NCBI GenBank assembly: GCA_005883305.1 | Contig: VBAC01000001.1 | Location: 2,356,001 to 2,420,000, forward strand | Direction: 5' to 3' | Origin: Alphaproteobacteria bacterium | GTDB lineage: Bacteria; Pseudomonadota; Alphaproteobacteria; Sphingomonadales; Sphingomonadaceae | DNA length: 64,000 bases | Shown: in pieces, positions 43,466 through 53,195 of the stretch | How positions within the stretch are numbered: position 1 is the stretch's first letter | Layout of the letters: each line of letters starts with the position of its first letter | Translations under genes and position numbers: made by a program | The notes under the pieces: generated by a model | Database searches by the model: none | What the model saw: only the letters and a program-made list of their open reading frames with translations | What the model was told of the DNA's origin: nothing

Positions 43466-44218
43466 ATGCCATTGCGGGGCCATGAAGGTGCCGGGGAGGC
43501 CGCTCTGAACGCCGGGTCGATCGTCCAGTTCGAAAATGTCGGGCTGCGCTACGGCACCGGCGCCGAGACGCTGTCCGATCTCTCCTTTTCCCTTCGCGAA
43601 GGCGGGTTCTACTTCCTCACCGGCCCGTCGGGCGCCGGCAAGACTTCGCTGCTGAAGCTGCTTTATCTCGCGCTCCGGCCGAGCCGCGGGCTGATTCGGC
43701 TGTTCGGCGAGGACATCGTCACGATGCCTCGCGGGCGGCTCCCGGGCTTCAGGCGGCGGATCGGCGTGGTCTTCCAGGATTTCCGCCTCGTTCCGCATCT
43801 CTCCACTTTCGACAATGTCGCGCTTCCGCTGCGGGTGGCCGGGGTCGAGGACAAGGATTTGGAAAATCCGGTCAACGAGATGCTGGCCTGGGTGGGGCTC
43901 GCAGACCGGGCGAGTGCTCGCCCGGCGACCCTGTCGGGCGGAGAGCAGCAGCGCGTCGCCATCGCCCGCGCGGTGATCGGCCGGCCCGAACTGCTGGTCG
44001 CCGACGAGCCGACGGGCAACGTCGATCCGGACATGGCGCGGCGCCTGCTCTATCTGTTCGACAGCCTCAACAAGCTCGGCACGACGATCATCGTCGCGAC
44101 CCACGATCTCCATCTGCTGACCGAGGTGCCGCGTTCGGAGATGCTCCGGCTGGACCGCGGCCAGGTCGCGGACCCCACCGGGGCGCTGCGCCATCCGCCC
44201 AAGAGGCCCGAGGCATGA
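43466..44218 (+). CDS. ftsE: Cell-division ATP-binding protein FtsE
   Basis: ATPase of the FtsEX complex that controls peptidoglycan hydrolases at the septum. The 250-residue protein has Walker A GPSGAGKT at 53-60, the ABC signature [15 protein letters not shown] and Walker [13 protein letters not shown]. The aspartate and following glutamate are intact. The N-terminal 16 residues before [12 protein letters not shown] are longer than in most FtsE, so a start further in cannot be excluded, but no better start codon exists. Stop overlaps ftsX (ATGA). Confidence 0.94.
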   Translation: MPLRGHEGAGEAALNAGSIVQFENVGLRYGTGAETLSDLSFSLREGGFYFLTGPSGAGKTSLLKLLYLALRPSRGLIRLFGEDIVTMPRGRLPGFRRRIGVVFQDFRLVPHLSTFDNVALPLRVAGVEDKDLENPVNEMLAWVGLADRASARPATLSGGEQQRVAIARAVIGRPELLVADEPTGNVDPDMARRLLYLFDSLNKLGTTIIVATHDLHLLTEVPRSEMLRLDRGQVADPTGALRHPPKRPEA

Positions 44219-45111
44219 GGGCCGACGCGCGCAAGTTCGGAACGGCCGAAAAGGGTCTGCTTCCCGAAGGCCGGGTGGCCGGGCCGATGCCGTGGGTCAT
44301 CGCGATCATGATGTTCCTGACCGTTCTCGCCGCGGCGGCGGGGCTCGGCCTCGCCGGCGCCGCCTCGCGCTTCGACGCGCAGATCGGGACCCGGATCACC
44401 ATCCAGGTCGTCGAAGCCAATCCGGACCTGCGCCGCGCCCAGGCGGCGGCGGCCGCGCGCGCGGTTCAGAACCTTCCCGGAGTCACCGCGGTGCGGCCGG
44501 TGCCCGAGACGGAGGTGCAACGGCTGCTCGAGCCCTGGCTCGGGGCGGGCGGGCTCGAGAGCGACATTCCGGTACCGGCACTGATCGACGTCGACATGAC
44601 TGCAGAGGCCCATCGCTCGCTCGATCGCCTTCGCGGCGCAGTCGCCGCCGCCGCGCCCGCCGCTCGGGTCGACGACAACGGCCAATGGCTGGCGCCGCTC
44701 GCCTCGCTGATCGGCGCGCTCAAATGGCTCGCGGTCGGCCTCGTCCTGCTGATGGTCGGAGCGACGGCGGCGACCGTGGTGCTCGCCGCGCGCGCGGCGC
44801 TCGACACGCATCGCGGAACGATCGAGATCCTCCATCTCATGGGCGCGACCGACGTCCAGGTCGCGCGGCTGTTCCAGCGGCGGATCGCGCTCGACGCTTT
44901 GTTCGGCGGCCTGCTCGGCTTCATCCTCGCGGCGCTGGTCCTGATCGGCATCGGCGAGCGAGTCTCCGCGCTGGGCTCCGAGCTGCTCGGCTCGGCCGCG
45001 GTGCCGGCGCCCGCATGGGGCGTTTTGGTCGCTTTGCCGGCTTTCGGCGTTTTCCTCGCCATGCTGGTCGCGCGCCTGACGATTCTCAAAGCCCTGGGGC
45101 GGATGCTATGA
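44215..45111 (+). CDS. ftsX: Cell-division protein FtsX
   Basis: Membrane partner of FtsE. The 298-residue protein has four hydrophobic helices: one near 25-45 (VIAIMMFLTVLAAAAGLGLAG) and three clustered after 160, with a large periplasmic loop between that is the contact site for hydrolase activators such as EnvC-like proteins. Topology and position fit FtsX; sequence conservation is low as usual. Overlaps ydcF-like gene by 4 nt. Confidence 0.9.
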   Translation: MRADARKFGTAEKGLLPEGRVAGPMPWVIAIMMFLTVLAAAAGLGLAGAASRFDAQIGTRITIQVVEANPDLRRAQAAAAARAVQNLPGVTAVRPVPETEVQRLLEPWLGAGGLESDIPVPALIDVDMTAEAHRSLDRLRGAVAAAAPAARVDDNGQWLAPLASLIGALKWLAVGLVLLMVGATAATVVLAARAALDTHRGTIEILHLMGATDVQVARLFQRRIALDALFGGLLGFILAALVLIGIGERVSALGSELLGSAAVPAPAWGVLVALPAFGVFLAMLVARLTILKALGRML

Positions 45112-45647
45112 TCCGCTGGCTGTTCCGCCTGATCGCTTTCGGCTTGCTGGTCTATCTGATCGGCTACGCCTTGTTCGCCATCCTTCTCCCCCGCCCGGCG
45201 GGCGAGGAACGGACCGAGGCGATCGTCGTCCTCACCGGCGGCTCGGGCCGGCTCGACCGCGGCTTCGAGCTGATGCAACGCGGGCTTTCGCGCCAGATGC
45301 TGATCTCCGGCGTCGCCCGCACCGTTCGGCCGGAGGAGCTGGAGGCCGCCTATAGCGTCGATCCGCGCCTTTTCGCCTGTTGCATCACGCTTGGGCGCGA
45401 AGCGTTCGATACCCGCTCCAACGCGGACGAGGTCGCCCGCTGGCTCGACCGGCGCCACGTCCGTTCGATCCGGCTGGTTACCAACGATCTTCACATGCGC
45501 CGTGCCAAATACGAGCTGCGCAAGCGCGTCGGCGACGAGGTCTCGATCGTTGCCGACGGGGTTCCGACCCAGGCCGATTTCCGGGCGATCTTCGTCGAAT
45601 ATAACAAATATCTGCTCGGCCGGGCCGCCGATCTCGTCGGAATCTAG
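45108..45647 (+). CDS. YdcF/SanA-family DUF218 protein
   Basis: A 179-residue protein with an N-terminal membrane anchor (about 3-23) and a DUF218 domain: IVVLTGGSGRLDRGFELM, SNADEVARWL and the conserved LVTNDLHMRRAKYEL, expected to include a catalytic Asp/His pair. The related SanA and YdcF proteins affect envelope permeability and vancomycin resistance. Periplasmic location inferred from the anchor. In the ftsEX-plsC operon, joined to ftsX by ATGA overlap. Confidence 0.87.
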   Translation: MIRWLFRLIAFGLLVYLIGYALFAILLPRPAGEERTEAIVVLTGGSGRLDRGFELMQRGLSRQMLISGVARTVRPEELEAAYSVDPRLFACCITLGREAFDTRSNADEVARWLDRRHVRSIRLVTNDLHMRRAKYELRKRVGDEVSIVADGVPTQADFRAIFVEYNKYLLGRAADLVGI

Positions 45648-45656
45648 GGCTTCGGC

Positions 45657-46349
45657 ATGGCGCTCTTGCGCTCGCTCCTCTTCGCTTTGGTCTTCTACGG
45701 CTGGACGGTGGTGGCGGTGCTCCTCTCCTTTCCCGTCAGCCTGTTGGGGACTCATGCCCTGCGGTCCTGGGCCCATCTCTGGGCGCGAGCCCACCGCTGG
45801 TGTGCGCGCCACATTCTCGGCATCCGCACCCGCGTTGAGGGCGATCCGCCGCGCGGGGCGGTGCTCGTCGCGGTCAAGCATCAATCGATGTACGAGACGC
45901 TGGAAATCGTGCTGATGCTCAACGAGCCGGCGATGGTGCTGAAGCGCGAGCTCATCGGCATTCCGCTCTGGGGCTGGGTGGTGCGACGCTATGGCGTCAT
46001 TCCGGTTGATCGCTCGGCCGGCGCGACGGCGCTCAGGCAGATGATGCGCGCCGCCGAGCAGGCGAGCGCCGAGGGCCGCCCGATCCTGATCTACCCCGAG
46101 GGCACACGCGTTCCGCCCGGCGAAACTCCGCCGCTCCAGCCTGGCTTCGCCGGGCTCTACCGCGCACTGAAGCTGCCGGTCGTCCCGGTGGCGCTCGACA
46201 GCGGCCGGCTTTCGCCGCGCAACAGCTTCGTCAAGCGGCCGGGAATCGTCACCTTCCGCTTCGGCGAGACGATTCCGCCCGGCCTCAAGCGCGACGAGAT
46301 CGAATCCCGGGTCCACGCCGCCATCAATGCTTTGGAGACTGGGGCGTGA
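45657..46349 (+). CDS. plsC: 1-acyl-sn-glycerol-3-phosphate acyltransferase (PlsC family)
   Basis: Membrane acyltransferase that makes phosphatidate. The 230-residue protein has an N-terminal hydrophobic anchor and the block I motif HQSMYE at 75-80, a HX4D variant with Glu, seen in other alphaproteobacterial PlsC. Block II is the KRELIGIPLWGW segment and block III IYPEGTR. Motif IV with the final VPVALDSGRLSPR is present. The E substitution is conservative and the enzyme should be active. Stop overlaps the GH84 gene start (GTGA). Confidence 0.92.
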   Translation: MALLRSLLFALVFYGWTVVAVLLSFPVSLLGTHALRSWAHLWARAHRWCARHILGIRTRVEGDPPRGAVLVAVKHQSMYETLEIVLMLNEPAMVLKRELIGIPLWGWVVRRYGVIPVDRSAGATALRQMMRAAEQASAEGRPILIYPEGTRVPPGETPPLQPGFAGLYRALKLPVVPVALDSGRLSPRNSFVKRPGIVTFRFGETIPPGLKRDEIESRVHAAINALETGA

Positions 46350-47410
46350 CTCCGGAGCTTGGGATCATCGAAGGCTTTTTCGGCCGCCCCTGGACGTGGG
46401 CGCAGCGCGACGAAGCCGTGCGCTTCCTCGGCCCCCACGGCTATCGCTCCTATCTCTACGCGCCCAAGGCCGACGCCTATCTCCGCCGCCGCTGGCAGGA
46501 GCCGCACCCGGAGCCCGAGCTGGCGCTGTTGCTCGCGCTGCGCGAGACGTGCCGGCGCGAGGGCGTTCGCTTCGGCATCGGCCTCAGCCCGTTCGAGCTT
46601 CACCTCCATCCGGAGCGCGGCTGGCAGGACCGGCTCGCGGCCAAGCTCGCAGCGCTCGCGCACCTGAAGCCCGACGACCTCGCCATCCTGTTCGACGACA
46701 TGCGCGGCGACGTTCCCGACCTCGCCCAGCGCCAGGCGGCGATCGTTCACTTCGCCGCCGAGCGCAGCGGCGTGAGCCGGATCCTGTGCTGCCCCTCTTA
46801 TTATTCGGACGATCCGATCCTCGACGTCGCCTTCGGCCAAAGGCCTCCCCTCTATCTCGAGCAGCTCGGCCGCCTGCTCGATCCCGCGATCCGGATCTTC
46901 TGGACCGGCGAGGAGGTGTGCAGCCGCGAATTCAGCCCCGGCCACCTCGCGCGAGTCGCCGAGCAGCTTCGGAGAAAGCCCGTGCTGTGGGACAATTACC
47001 CGGTCAACGACGGCGCCCGAATGTCGCAGCATCTGCACCTGCGCGCCTTCACCGGCCGCCCGGCCGCGATCGGCGCGCACATTGCGGGGCACGGCGTGAA
47101 CCCGGCTTCCCAGCCCTTGCTCAGCCGGGTGCCGCTGCTGACTCTGGCCGAAAGCTACGCGCAAGGAGACGCCTATCAATATCGCGCGGCGTTCGACCGC
47201 GCGGCCCGAGCGGTGCTCGGCGAGGAGCTTGCCGGGCGCTTGGCGAAGGACGTCCTCACTCTTCAGGACCGCGGGCTCGACCGGCTTGGCGAGCGGCGCG
47301 CGGCGCTGCACCTGCGCTATTCGGCCTTCGCCCATCCCGCCGCGCAGGAGATCGTGCAGTGGCTGGACGGCTATTGGAATGTCACCGACGAACTGGTTCA
47401 GACGCAGTAG
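46346..47410 (+). CDS. GH84-family beta-N-acetylglucosaminidase-like protein
   Basis: A 354-residue protein without a clear signal peptide. It begins GIIEGFFGRPWTW (residues 6-18), the GH84 opening in which homologues read EGFYGRPW, then YLYAPKADAYLRRRW, and FDDM with adjacent aspartates D117 and D118, the acid and assistant pair of O-GlcNAcase-type substrate-assisted catalysis. No C-terminal binding modules. Likely removes N-acetylglucosamine; lack of export signal suggests a cytoplasmic role in cell-wall or glycan recycling. Translation is coupled to plsC by GTGA overlap. 3' end overlaps the convergent DUF2332 gene by 29 nt. Confidence 0.86.
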   Translation: MTPELGIIEGFFGRPWTWAQRDEAVRFLGPHGYRSYLYAPKADAYLRRRWQEPHPEPELALLLALRETCRREGVRFGIGLSPFELHLHPERGWQDRLAAKLAALAHLKPDDLAILFDDMRGDVPDLAQRQAAIVHFAAERSGVSRILCCPSYYSDDPILDVAFGQRPPLYLEQLGRLLDPAIRIFWTGEEVCSREFSPGHLARVAEQLRRKPVLWDNYPVNDGARMSQHLHLRAFTGRPAAIGAHIAGHGVNPASQPLLSRVPLLTLAESYAQGDAYQYRAAFDRAARAVLGEELAGRLAKDVLTLQDRGLDRLGERRAALHLRYSAFAHPAAQEIVQWLDGYWNVTDELVQTQ

Positions 47411-48443
47411 CGAGCCACTCCACCGACTGTCCGTGAGGATGGGTCCAGGCGAGCAGCATATCCTCGCCCGGCCAGGTCCGCAGCCGCAGGCTGAACCGGC
47501 CCTCACCCTCATTCTCCTCGTAGCGCAGCCAGGCGAGCGGGGCGCCTGCGCTCGCCGCAGCGCCGACCGCTTCGATATGCCGGGCGATTCGTCCGCGTCG
47601 GTCCACGGGGAAGTAATGGTAGGCGACCGAGTGCATCACGACGCGCGCGACGCCGGGCTCGGGCTCCGGCGCGAGCGCGGCCTCGATCCACTCCGCGGCG
47701 TCGCCCTGGTCGATCCGCGGCGGCGCGATAGCGGCGATCTCCAGCGCGGACTCGAGGCGGGCGATCCGCTCCGTCTGGTCGGCCCAGACATAGGCGAGCA
47801 GCCGCTCGCGTCCGGCGGGCAGCGGAACGGGGTCGAGATCGACGCCCGCGCGGTCCTCGATGGATATCCGCGCGTCGGGCGGGGGCGGGCCCGACCAATC
47901 GGGTTTAAGCAACAGCGGCGAGGCCGCGTCGCCCGCCGCGCGGCCGCCGAGGTCGTAGCGATAGCGGTCGAGGTTGAGGTTGAGGCCGGCGCTGGCGCCG
48001 AGCTCATAGAGCCGGAGCGGCAGGCCGAACCGGTGAGCGACGACCAGCAGCCCGCTCATCAGCACCGCGGCGCGGCCGACTTCGTTGGTCTGGGGCGGGC
48101 CGTCGAGCCAGGCGGCGAGCCTTTCCTCGTCGAGCAGCCGCGACAGCGCGTCCCAGAGCCGATCCGGATGCGGCAGCGGCGCGGGCGGATAGAGCGCCGC
48201 CAGGTGGGGCGCCGTGCCGTTCCGGACCAGAAAATGGAGGCCGCCGTAGACCCTAAGCGCGAGCGCGTCGCCGATCGGGGCGGGATTGCCGGGCCACTCC
48301 AGGACGCGCCGGCCGATCAGGGTGGTGCGATCGAGCCGCTCTCCCAGCAAGGCGCAGACCAGTCCGGTAAGGGGCGCGAAGAGCGAATCGCAGTAAAAGG
48401 CCTGCTGTGCGAAAGCGGCGCGAATGTCCGCTTCGCCCGCCAT
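47382..48443 (-). CDS. DUF2332-family protein
   Basis: A 353-residue soluble protein. It matches DUF2332 with FAQQAFYCDSLFAPLTGLVCALL near the N-terminus, the central RLYELGASAGLNLNLDRYRYDLGG, which resembles a SAM-binding G-loop, and HSVAYHYFPVDRRGRI. A methyltransferase-like fold is possible but catalytic function is unproven. The open frame extends well upstream as shadow of pheT; ATG at 48441-48443 is used because it overlaps the pheT stop (TGATG), suggesting co-expression with pheST. Confidence 0.88.
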   Translation of the reverse strand: MAGEADIRAAFAQQAFYCDSLFAPLTGLVCALLGERLDRTTLIGRRVLEWPGNPAPIGDALALRVYGGLHFLVRNGTAPHLAALYPPAPLPHPDRLWDALSRLLDEERLAAWLDGPPQTNEVGRAAVLMSGLLVVAHRFGLPLRLYELGASAGLNLNLDRYRYDLGGRAAGDAASPLLLKPDWSGPPPPDARISIEDRAGVDLDPVPLPAGRERLLAYVWADQTERIARLESALEIAAIAPPRIDQGDAAEWIEAALAPEPEPGVARVVMHSVAYHYFPVDRRGRIARHIEAVGAAASAGAPLAWLRYEENEGEGRFSLRLRTWPGEDMLLAWTHPHGQSVEWLATASEPVRR

Positions 48444-50818
48444 CAGGCGCGCAAATTCGCCCCGAGCTTTGCAGCGGCGGCGACGATGCGCTCGGAGATG
48501 GCCTTGATCTCCTCTTCGGTGAAGCTCTTCTCGCCGGGCTGGAGCGTGACCTCGATCGCCAGCGATTTCCGGCCCTGCGGAACGCCTTGGCCGGTGAAGA
48601 CGTCGAACAGGCCCACGCCGGCAATCGCCGTCTTGTCCGCGCCGCGCACGGCGCGCAGCAGCTGGTCGGCCGGCAGATCGGCGGTGACGAGGAAGGCGAA
48701 GTCGCGCTTCACCGCCTGGAGCGCGGGCGGCGCATAGGCGCTCCGCATATGGCCGGCGCCGCCGCGCTTCTGCGGGATCGCGTCGAGGAAGATTTCCGCC
48801 GCGACGACCGGGCCGTCGAGGTCGAACGCCTTGGCGGTCCTGGGATGCAAGGCGCCGAACTCGGCGAGCGCGTTCTTCGGGCCGAGGCACAGGCGGCCGG
48901 ACTGGCCGGGGTGATAGACTTGGGAGGCCTCGCCCACGACCTGCAGATTGTCGACCGGAGCGCCGGCGGCGGCAAGCAAAGCGAGCGCCTCCGCCTTGGC
49001 GTCATAGGCGTCGACCGAACTGCTTTTGCCGCTCCAGTGGCGCGCGGCGCGTGGGCCTGCGAGGACCAGGCCGATCGTCGGCCGCTCGCCCTCATCCAGG
49101 TAGCGCCGTCCGATCTCGAACAGGCGCACGCTTTCGGCGCCGCGGGCGATGTTGCGCGCTGCGGCGGCGAGCAGACCGGGCAGGAGCGAAGGGCGCATCG
49201 CCTTCATCTCCTCGCTGATCGGATTGGCGAGCAGCCAGGCGGAGCCACCGAAGGGCGCGGCCTCGGCTTCGGAAATGAAGCTCCAGGTGACCGCCTCGTT
49301 GAGCCCGCGCGCGGCAGCGGCCCGCCGCGCGTCGCGCTCGACCAGCTGCTCGGCGGTCGCCGTCGGGCGGGCGACGCCGGGCGCGCGCGGCAGCGCGGTC
49401 GAAGGGACATTGTCGATGCCCTCGATCCGAACGACCTCCTCGACAAGGTCGGCCGCGCCGTCCACGTCGCGCCGCCAGCTCGGAACCGCGATTTGCCAGA
49501 CATCGCCCCGAGTCACGGTGAAGCCGAGCCGCTGAAGGATGTCCTGCTGGCGGTCGTCCGGCACGTCGAGGCCGCCGAGGGCGGCGCAGCGGGCGGGATC
49601 GTAGGCGATGACCTTGGCCGCTTGCGGAGGCGCGCCGGCGCGGACGACTTGGGACGGCTCGCCGCCCGCCAGATCGATCGCCATCGCCGTCGCCAGCTGC
49701 AGCCCATCCTCGAGGAAGGCGGGATCGACGCCGCGCTCGAACCGGCTCCGCGCGTCCGAGAAGAGGGCCAGCTTTTGTCCGGTCAGAGCGATATGCTCGG
49801 GATCGAAATAGGCGCATTCGATGAGGATGTCGGCGGTCGCTTCGGTGACTCCGCTATGCTCGCCGCCCATGATCCCGCCGATGTCGTGGACGGCTTCATC
49901 GTCGGCGATCACGGTCATCGAGGGATCGAGCCGGTAGCTCTTGCCGTTGAGCGCCAGCACCTCCTCGCCGTCGCGCGCGCGGCGGGCGACGAGCGCGCCT
50001 TTCAGGGTCGCCAGGTCGTAGACGTGGAGCGGCCGGCCGTAGGTCAGCATGATGTAGTTGGTGAGATCGACCAGGGCGCTGATCGGCCGCTGTCCGACCG
50101 CCTTCAGCCGCCGCTGCAGCCAGTCGGGCGAGGGGCCGTTGCGCACCCCGCGGATGACGCGGCCGTAGAAAGCGGGGCAGCCTTGCGGGTCGTCGGTGCG
50201 GATCTCGATCGGACAGGGATAAGTGCCCGCGACCGGCGGCGCCTCGACCGGCTTCAGCGTGCCGAGACCCGCCGCGGCGAGATCGCGGGCGATTCCCTGG
50301 ACCCCCATCGCGTCCTGCCGGTTGGGGGTGACGGAGACGTCGATCGCCGGGTCGTCGAGCCCGGCCCACTCGGCATAAGCGGCACCGACCGGCGCGTCGA
50401 CGGGAAGCTCGATGATCCCTTCATGCGCGTCGCCGAGCTCAAGCTCGCGCACCGAGCACATCATTCCGCGGCTCTCGACTCCGCGAATTGCCGCCACCTT
50501 CAGCGTCAGGTCGCTGCCCGGCACATAGGCGCCGGGGGCGCCGAACACGCCTTTGAGGCCGGCGCGCGCATTGGGCGCGCCGCAGACGACCTGGATCGTC
50601 TCGCCGGTGCCCGCGTCGACCGTGAGCACCTGGAGCTTGTCGGCCTGCGGGTGCGGTGCCGCGGTCAGCACCTCCGCGACGACGAAGGGCGCGAGCTTTT
50701 CGGCCGCGTTCTCGACGCCCTCGACCTCGAGGCCGACGCGGGTGAGCGCCGCGACGATTTCGTCCAAAGTCGCATCCGTCTCGAGATGCTCCTTCAGCCA
50801 CGAAAGGGTGAACTTCAT
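48443..50818 (-). CDS. pheT: Phenylalanyl-tRNA synthetase beta subunit
   Basis: Large subunit of the class II (alpha-beta)2 enzyme; holds the editing B3/B4 domain. The 791-residue protein starts [20 protein letters not shown], then has the EMAPII-like tRNA-binding fold ([23 protein letters not shown]), the B3/B4 editing region, the catalytic-like B6/B7 ([16 protein letters not shown]) and the C-terminal ferredoxin-like anticodon domain. Length is normal. Its start overlaps the pheS stop (ATGA). Confidence 0.97.
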   Translation of the reverse strand: MKFTLSWLKEHLETDATLDEIVAALTRVGLEVEGVENAAEKLAPFVVAEVLTAAPHPQADKLQVLTVDAGTGETIQVVCGAPNARAGLKGVFGAPGAYVPGSDLTLKVAAIRGVESRGMMCSVRELELGDAHEGIIELPVDAPVGAAYAEWAGLDDPAIDVSVTPNRQDAMGVQGIARDLAAAGLGTLKPVEAPPVAGTYPCPIEIRTDDPQGCPAFYGRVIRGVRNGPSPDWLQRRLKAVGQRPISALVDLTNYIMLTYGRPLHVYDLATLKGALVARRARDGEEVLALNGKSYRLDPSMTVIADDEAVHDIGGIMGGEHSGVTEATADILIECAYFDPEHIALTGQKLALFSDARSRFERGVDPAFLEDGLQLATAMAIDLAGGEPSQVVRAGAPPQAAKVIAYDPARCAALGGLDVPDDRQQDILQRLGFTVTRGDVWQIAVPSWRRDVDGAADLVEEVVRIEGIDNVPSTALPRAPGVARPTATAEQLVERDARRAAAARGLNEAVTWSFISEAEAAPFGGSAWLLANPISEEMKAMRPSLLPGLLAAAARNIARGAESVRLFEIGRRYLDEGERPTIGLVLAGPRAARHWSGKSSSVDAYDAKAEALALLAAAGAPVDNLQVVGEASQVYHPGQSGRLCLGPKNALAEFGALHPRTAKAFDLDGPVVAAEIFLDAIPQKRGGAGHMRSAYAPPALQAVKRDFAFLVTADLPADQLLRAVRGADKTAIAGVGLFDVFTGQGVPQGRKSLAIEVTLQPGEKSFTEEEIKAISERIVAAAAKLGANLRA

Positions 50819-51897
50819 GCGCCGACGCCTCCCGAGAGGGTCGGAACGTCGAGCGCGCCAAAGCCGTAATGCTTCAGCCAGCGAAGGTCGCCGTCGAAGA
50901 AGGCGCGCAGGTCGTCCATTCCGTATTTGAGCATCGCCAGCCGGTCGATCCCGCAGCCGAAGGCGAAGCCCTGCCATTCGTCGGGATCGAGCCCGCAATT
51001 GGCGAGCACGCGCGGGTGGACCATTCCGGAGCCGAGAAGCTCCATCCAATGGTCGCTGCCGCCGAGCACGCGCCGGCCTTTCTCGATGCGGTAGCCGATA
51101 TCCACCTCGGCCGAGGGCTCGGTGAAGGGGAAGTAGGACGGTCGCAGCCGAAGGACGATGTCGTCGCGCTCGAAAAAGGCCTTGAGGAAGGTCTCCAGAG
51201 TCCATTTGAGATGGCCGAGCGTGATTCCGCGATCGATTACCAGCCCCTCCACCTGATGGAACATCGGCGTGTGGGTCGCATCGCTGTCGGAGCGGTACAC
51301 GCGGCCCGGCGCGATCAGGTAGAGCGGCGGCTTCTGCGTCTGCATGGCGCGGATCTGCACCGGCGAGGTGTGGGTGCGCAGAAGCATCGGGCGGCCGCTT
51401 TCGTCCGCCCGGTCGAAGTAGAAGGTGTCGTGCATCGCCCGCGCCGGATGGCTTTCGGGGATGTTGAGCGCTGTGAAATTGTGCCAGTCGTCCTCGATCT
51501 CGGGGCCGGTCGCGACCGAGAAGCCGAGATCGGCGAAGATTTCGGCCAGCTCGTCGAGCACCTGGCTGATCGGATGGACGCTGCCCTCGGCCGAAAGCGC
51601 GACCGGCAGCGTCATGTCGATCCGCTCGGTCGCCAGCCGGCGCTCGAGATCGGCCTCCTCAAGCGCGTTCTTCCGCGCCGCAAGCGCCTCGGTCACCGCC
51701 TCGCGCAGGCCGTGGATTCGCGGCCCCTCGGCCTGGCGCTCCTCGGGCGACATGGCGCCGAGGGTCTTGAGCAGTCCCGTCACGGCGCCCTGCTTGCCCA
51801 GAGCCGCGACTCGCGCCGCCTCGAGCGCCGGCAAATCAGCCGCCGCTTCGATCCGGCCGAGCCAGTCGTCTTTCATAACGTCGAGGTCGCTGCCCAT
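50815..51897 (-). CDS. pheS: Phenylalanyl-tRNA synthetase alpha subunit
   Basis: Catalytic subunit that forms Phe-tRNA. The 360-residue protein has the coiled-coil N-terminal domain, then class II motif 2 ([45 protein letters not shown]) and motif 3 ([14 protein letters not shown]). Another ATG seven codons downstream (MKDDWLG) could be the true start. Divergent from the DUF5996 gene, with 64 bp between. A classical pheST attenuator with a Phe-rich leader was not found. Confidence 0.97.
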   Translation of the reverse strand: MGSDLDVMKDDWLGRIEAAADLPALEAARVAALGKQGAVTGLLKTLGAMSPEERQAEGPRIHGLREAVTEALAARKNALEEADLERRLATERIDMTLPVALSAEGSVHPISQVLDELAEIFADLGFSVATGPEIEDDWHNFTALNIPESHPARAMHDTFYFDRADESGRPMLLRTHTSPVQIRAMQTQKPPLYLIAPGRVYRSDSDATHTPMFHQVEGLVIDRGITLGHLKWTLETFLKAFFERDDIVLRLRPSYFPFTEPSAEVDIGYRIEKGRRVLGGSDHWMELLGSGMVHPRVLANCGLDPDEWQGFAFGCGIDRLAMLKYGMDDLRAFFDGDLRWLKHYGFGALDVPTLSGGVGA

Positions 51898-51926
51898 GCC
51901 TCGCCCCTAGAGGAGAAAGGGAGCGC

Positions 51927-51965
51927 ATGAAAACCCCCGAGCATTGGGCTAGAGATGGCGCATGA
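51927..51965 (+). CDS. Possible 12-codon leader ORF coupled to the DUF5996 gene
   Basis: ATG at 51927 is preceded by a strong purine-rich ribosome-binding site (AGGAGAAAGGGAG). The frame encodes MKTPEHWARDGA and stops at 51963-51965, overlapping the downstream ATG as ATGA. The main gene lacks an equally good site of its own, so the short frame could deliver ribosomes by translational coupling. Peptide not similar to anything I recognise. Could be chance. Confidence 0.4.
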   Translation: MKTPEHWARDGA

Positions 51966-52891
51966 ACGCGTGGCCCGTCCTTACCGCCGACGATCGGCCG
52001 ACGATCGTCGCGCTGCACCTCTTCTCTCAGGTGGTGGGGAAGGTGCCGACGGCGCTGTCGCCATGGCGCAACCATGGCTGGCACCTGACTCTTCACGTGA
52101 CCCCGCGCGGCCTGATCACCGAGCCGATCCATTCCAAGGCTGGCACGTTCACGCTCGGCTTCGATCTCGTCGATCACGCGCTGGTGCTGGAGGACGCGCA
52201 GGGACGCCGGGCAGTCCCGCTGGCGCCGATGTCGGTTGCCGATTTTCACGCCAGGGGACTCGCGATGCTGTTGGAGGCGGGCCACGACGTCCGTATCTAC
52301 GCCGTTCCCAACGAAGTCGAACCTGCCACTCCCTTCGCTGCCGACCGGGAGCCTCGCGCCTACGATCGGGACACTGCCCGCCGTCTCCACGGCGCCCTGC
52401 TCCAGGCGGACCGGGTCTTCCGGCTGTTCCGCTCGTCCTTCCTCGGCAAGGTGAGCCCGGTCCACTTCTTCTGGGGCAGCTTCGATCTCGCCGTCACCCG
52501 CTTCTCGGGCCGGAGGGCGCCGCTCCATCCCGGCGGCATTCCCAACCTGCCCGACGACGTGACCCGCGAGGCCTATAGCCACGAAGTGTCCAGCGCCGGC
52601 TTCTGGCCCGGCGGAGCGGGCGCTCCGGGCGGGCCGTTCTTCTATTCCTACGCCTATCCGCAGCCCTCCGGCTTCGGGGAGGCCGATGTCGCTCCGGGCG
52701 AGGCCCGTTTCGACCCCGCTTTGGGCGAGTTCGTGCTCGACTACGAAGAGGTCCGCGGCGCACCCGACCCCGATTCGGCGCTCCTCGCCTTCCTGGAATC
52801 GACCTACGCGGCGGCCGCGGACCTCGCCGGCTGGGACCGCGCGGCGCTCGACTGCGCGCCCGGCCGGCCCGGCGTGCCGCGCCCCGTCTGA
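51962..52891 (+). CDS. DUF5996-family protein
   Basis: A 309-residue cytoplasmic protein that matches DUF5996 through WRNHGWHLTLHVTPRGLITEPI, FHARGLAMLLEAGHDVRIYAVPNEVEPATPF, FFWGSFDLAVTRFSGRRAP and SHEVSSAGFWPGG. Many conserved aromatic residues and His suggest an enzyme, but no catalytic class is assigned. Divergently placed from pheST; 3' end is one base from the convergent small hypothetical gene. Strong start context shared with a short leader frame. Confidence 0.88.
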   Translation: MNAWPVLTADDRPTIVALHLFSQVVGKVPTALSPWRNHGWHLTLHVTPRGLITEPIHSKAGTFTLGFDLVDHALVLEDAQGRRAVPLAPMSVADFHARGLAMLLEAGHDVRIYAVPNEVEPATPFAADREPRAYDRDTARRLHGALLQADRVFRLFRSSFLGKVSPVHFFWGSFDLAVTRFSGRRAPLHPGGIPNLPDDVTREAYSHEVSSAGFWPGGAGAPGGPFFYSYAYPQPSGFGEADVAPGEARFDPALGEFVLDYEEVRGAPDPDSALLAFLESTYAAAADLAGWDRAALDCAPGRPGVPRPV

Positions 52892-52892
52892 G

Positions 52893-53168
52893 CTATTCGC
52901 CGATATAATTTCCGGGCCTGAAGAGATCCTCGATGAAGGCGCGGCCGACTCCGCCCTCGTTGGCGAAGGCCTGGAGCAGCTGGATCGTGCGAAGCGCCGC
53001 ATCGTCGTAATACCAGTTCGCGTCGGCGAAATTGCAATTCTCGAAGCGCGGCAGGCCGCCGCCGCCATAGCGCAGCTGCGCGCCGTCGAAGGTGCAATCG
53101 AAAAAGGCGGTATCGTCCACCCGCACCTGTTCGCCGCCAGTGAAGGTGCGGCCGCGCACGTCTGCCAT
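52893..53168 (-). CDS. Small hypothetical protein with pentapeptide-like segment, end of suf cluster
   Basis: A 91-residue protein beginning MADVRGRTFTGGEQVRVDDTAFFDCTFDG. The segment TFDGAQLRYGGGGLPRFENCNFADANW resembles a run of pentapeptide repeats (A-x-L/F pattern: AFFDCTFDGAQLRY, FENCNFADANW). The helical tail contains LQAFANEGGVGRAFIEDLFRPGN. Function unrecognised. Lies 27 bp downstream of the HesB-type gene on the same strand and may be the last member of the suf transcription unit. Confidence 0.7.
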   Translation of the reverse strand: MADVRGRTFTGGEQVRVDDTAFFDCTFDGAQLRYGGGGLPRFENCNFADANWYYDDAALRTIQLLQAFANEGGVGRAFIEDLFRPGNYIGE

Positions 53169-53195
53169 CGTCGAATTCTCCTTGAAGGTTTGGGC

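Noticed and set aside
48407-50869. 820-codon frame on the plus strand opposite pheT
   Set aside because: No domain, and its codon pattern mirrors pheT; pheT-pheS is intact on the other strand.
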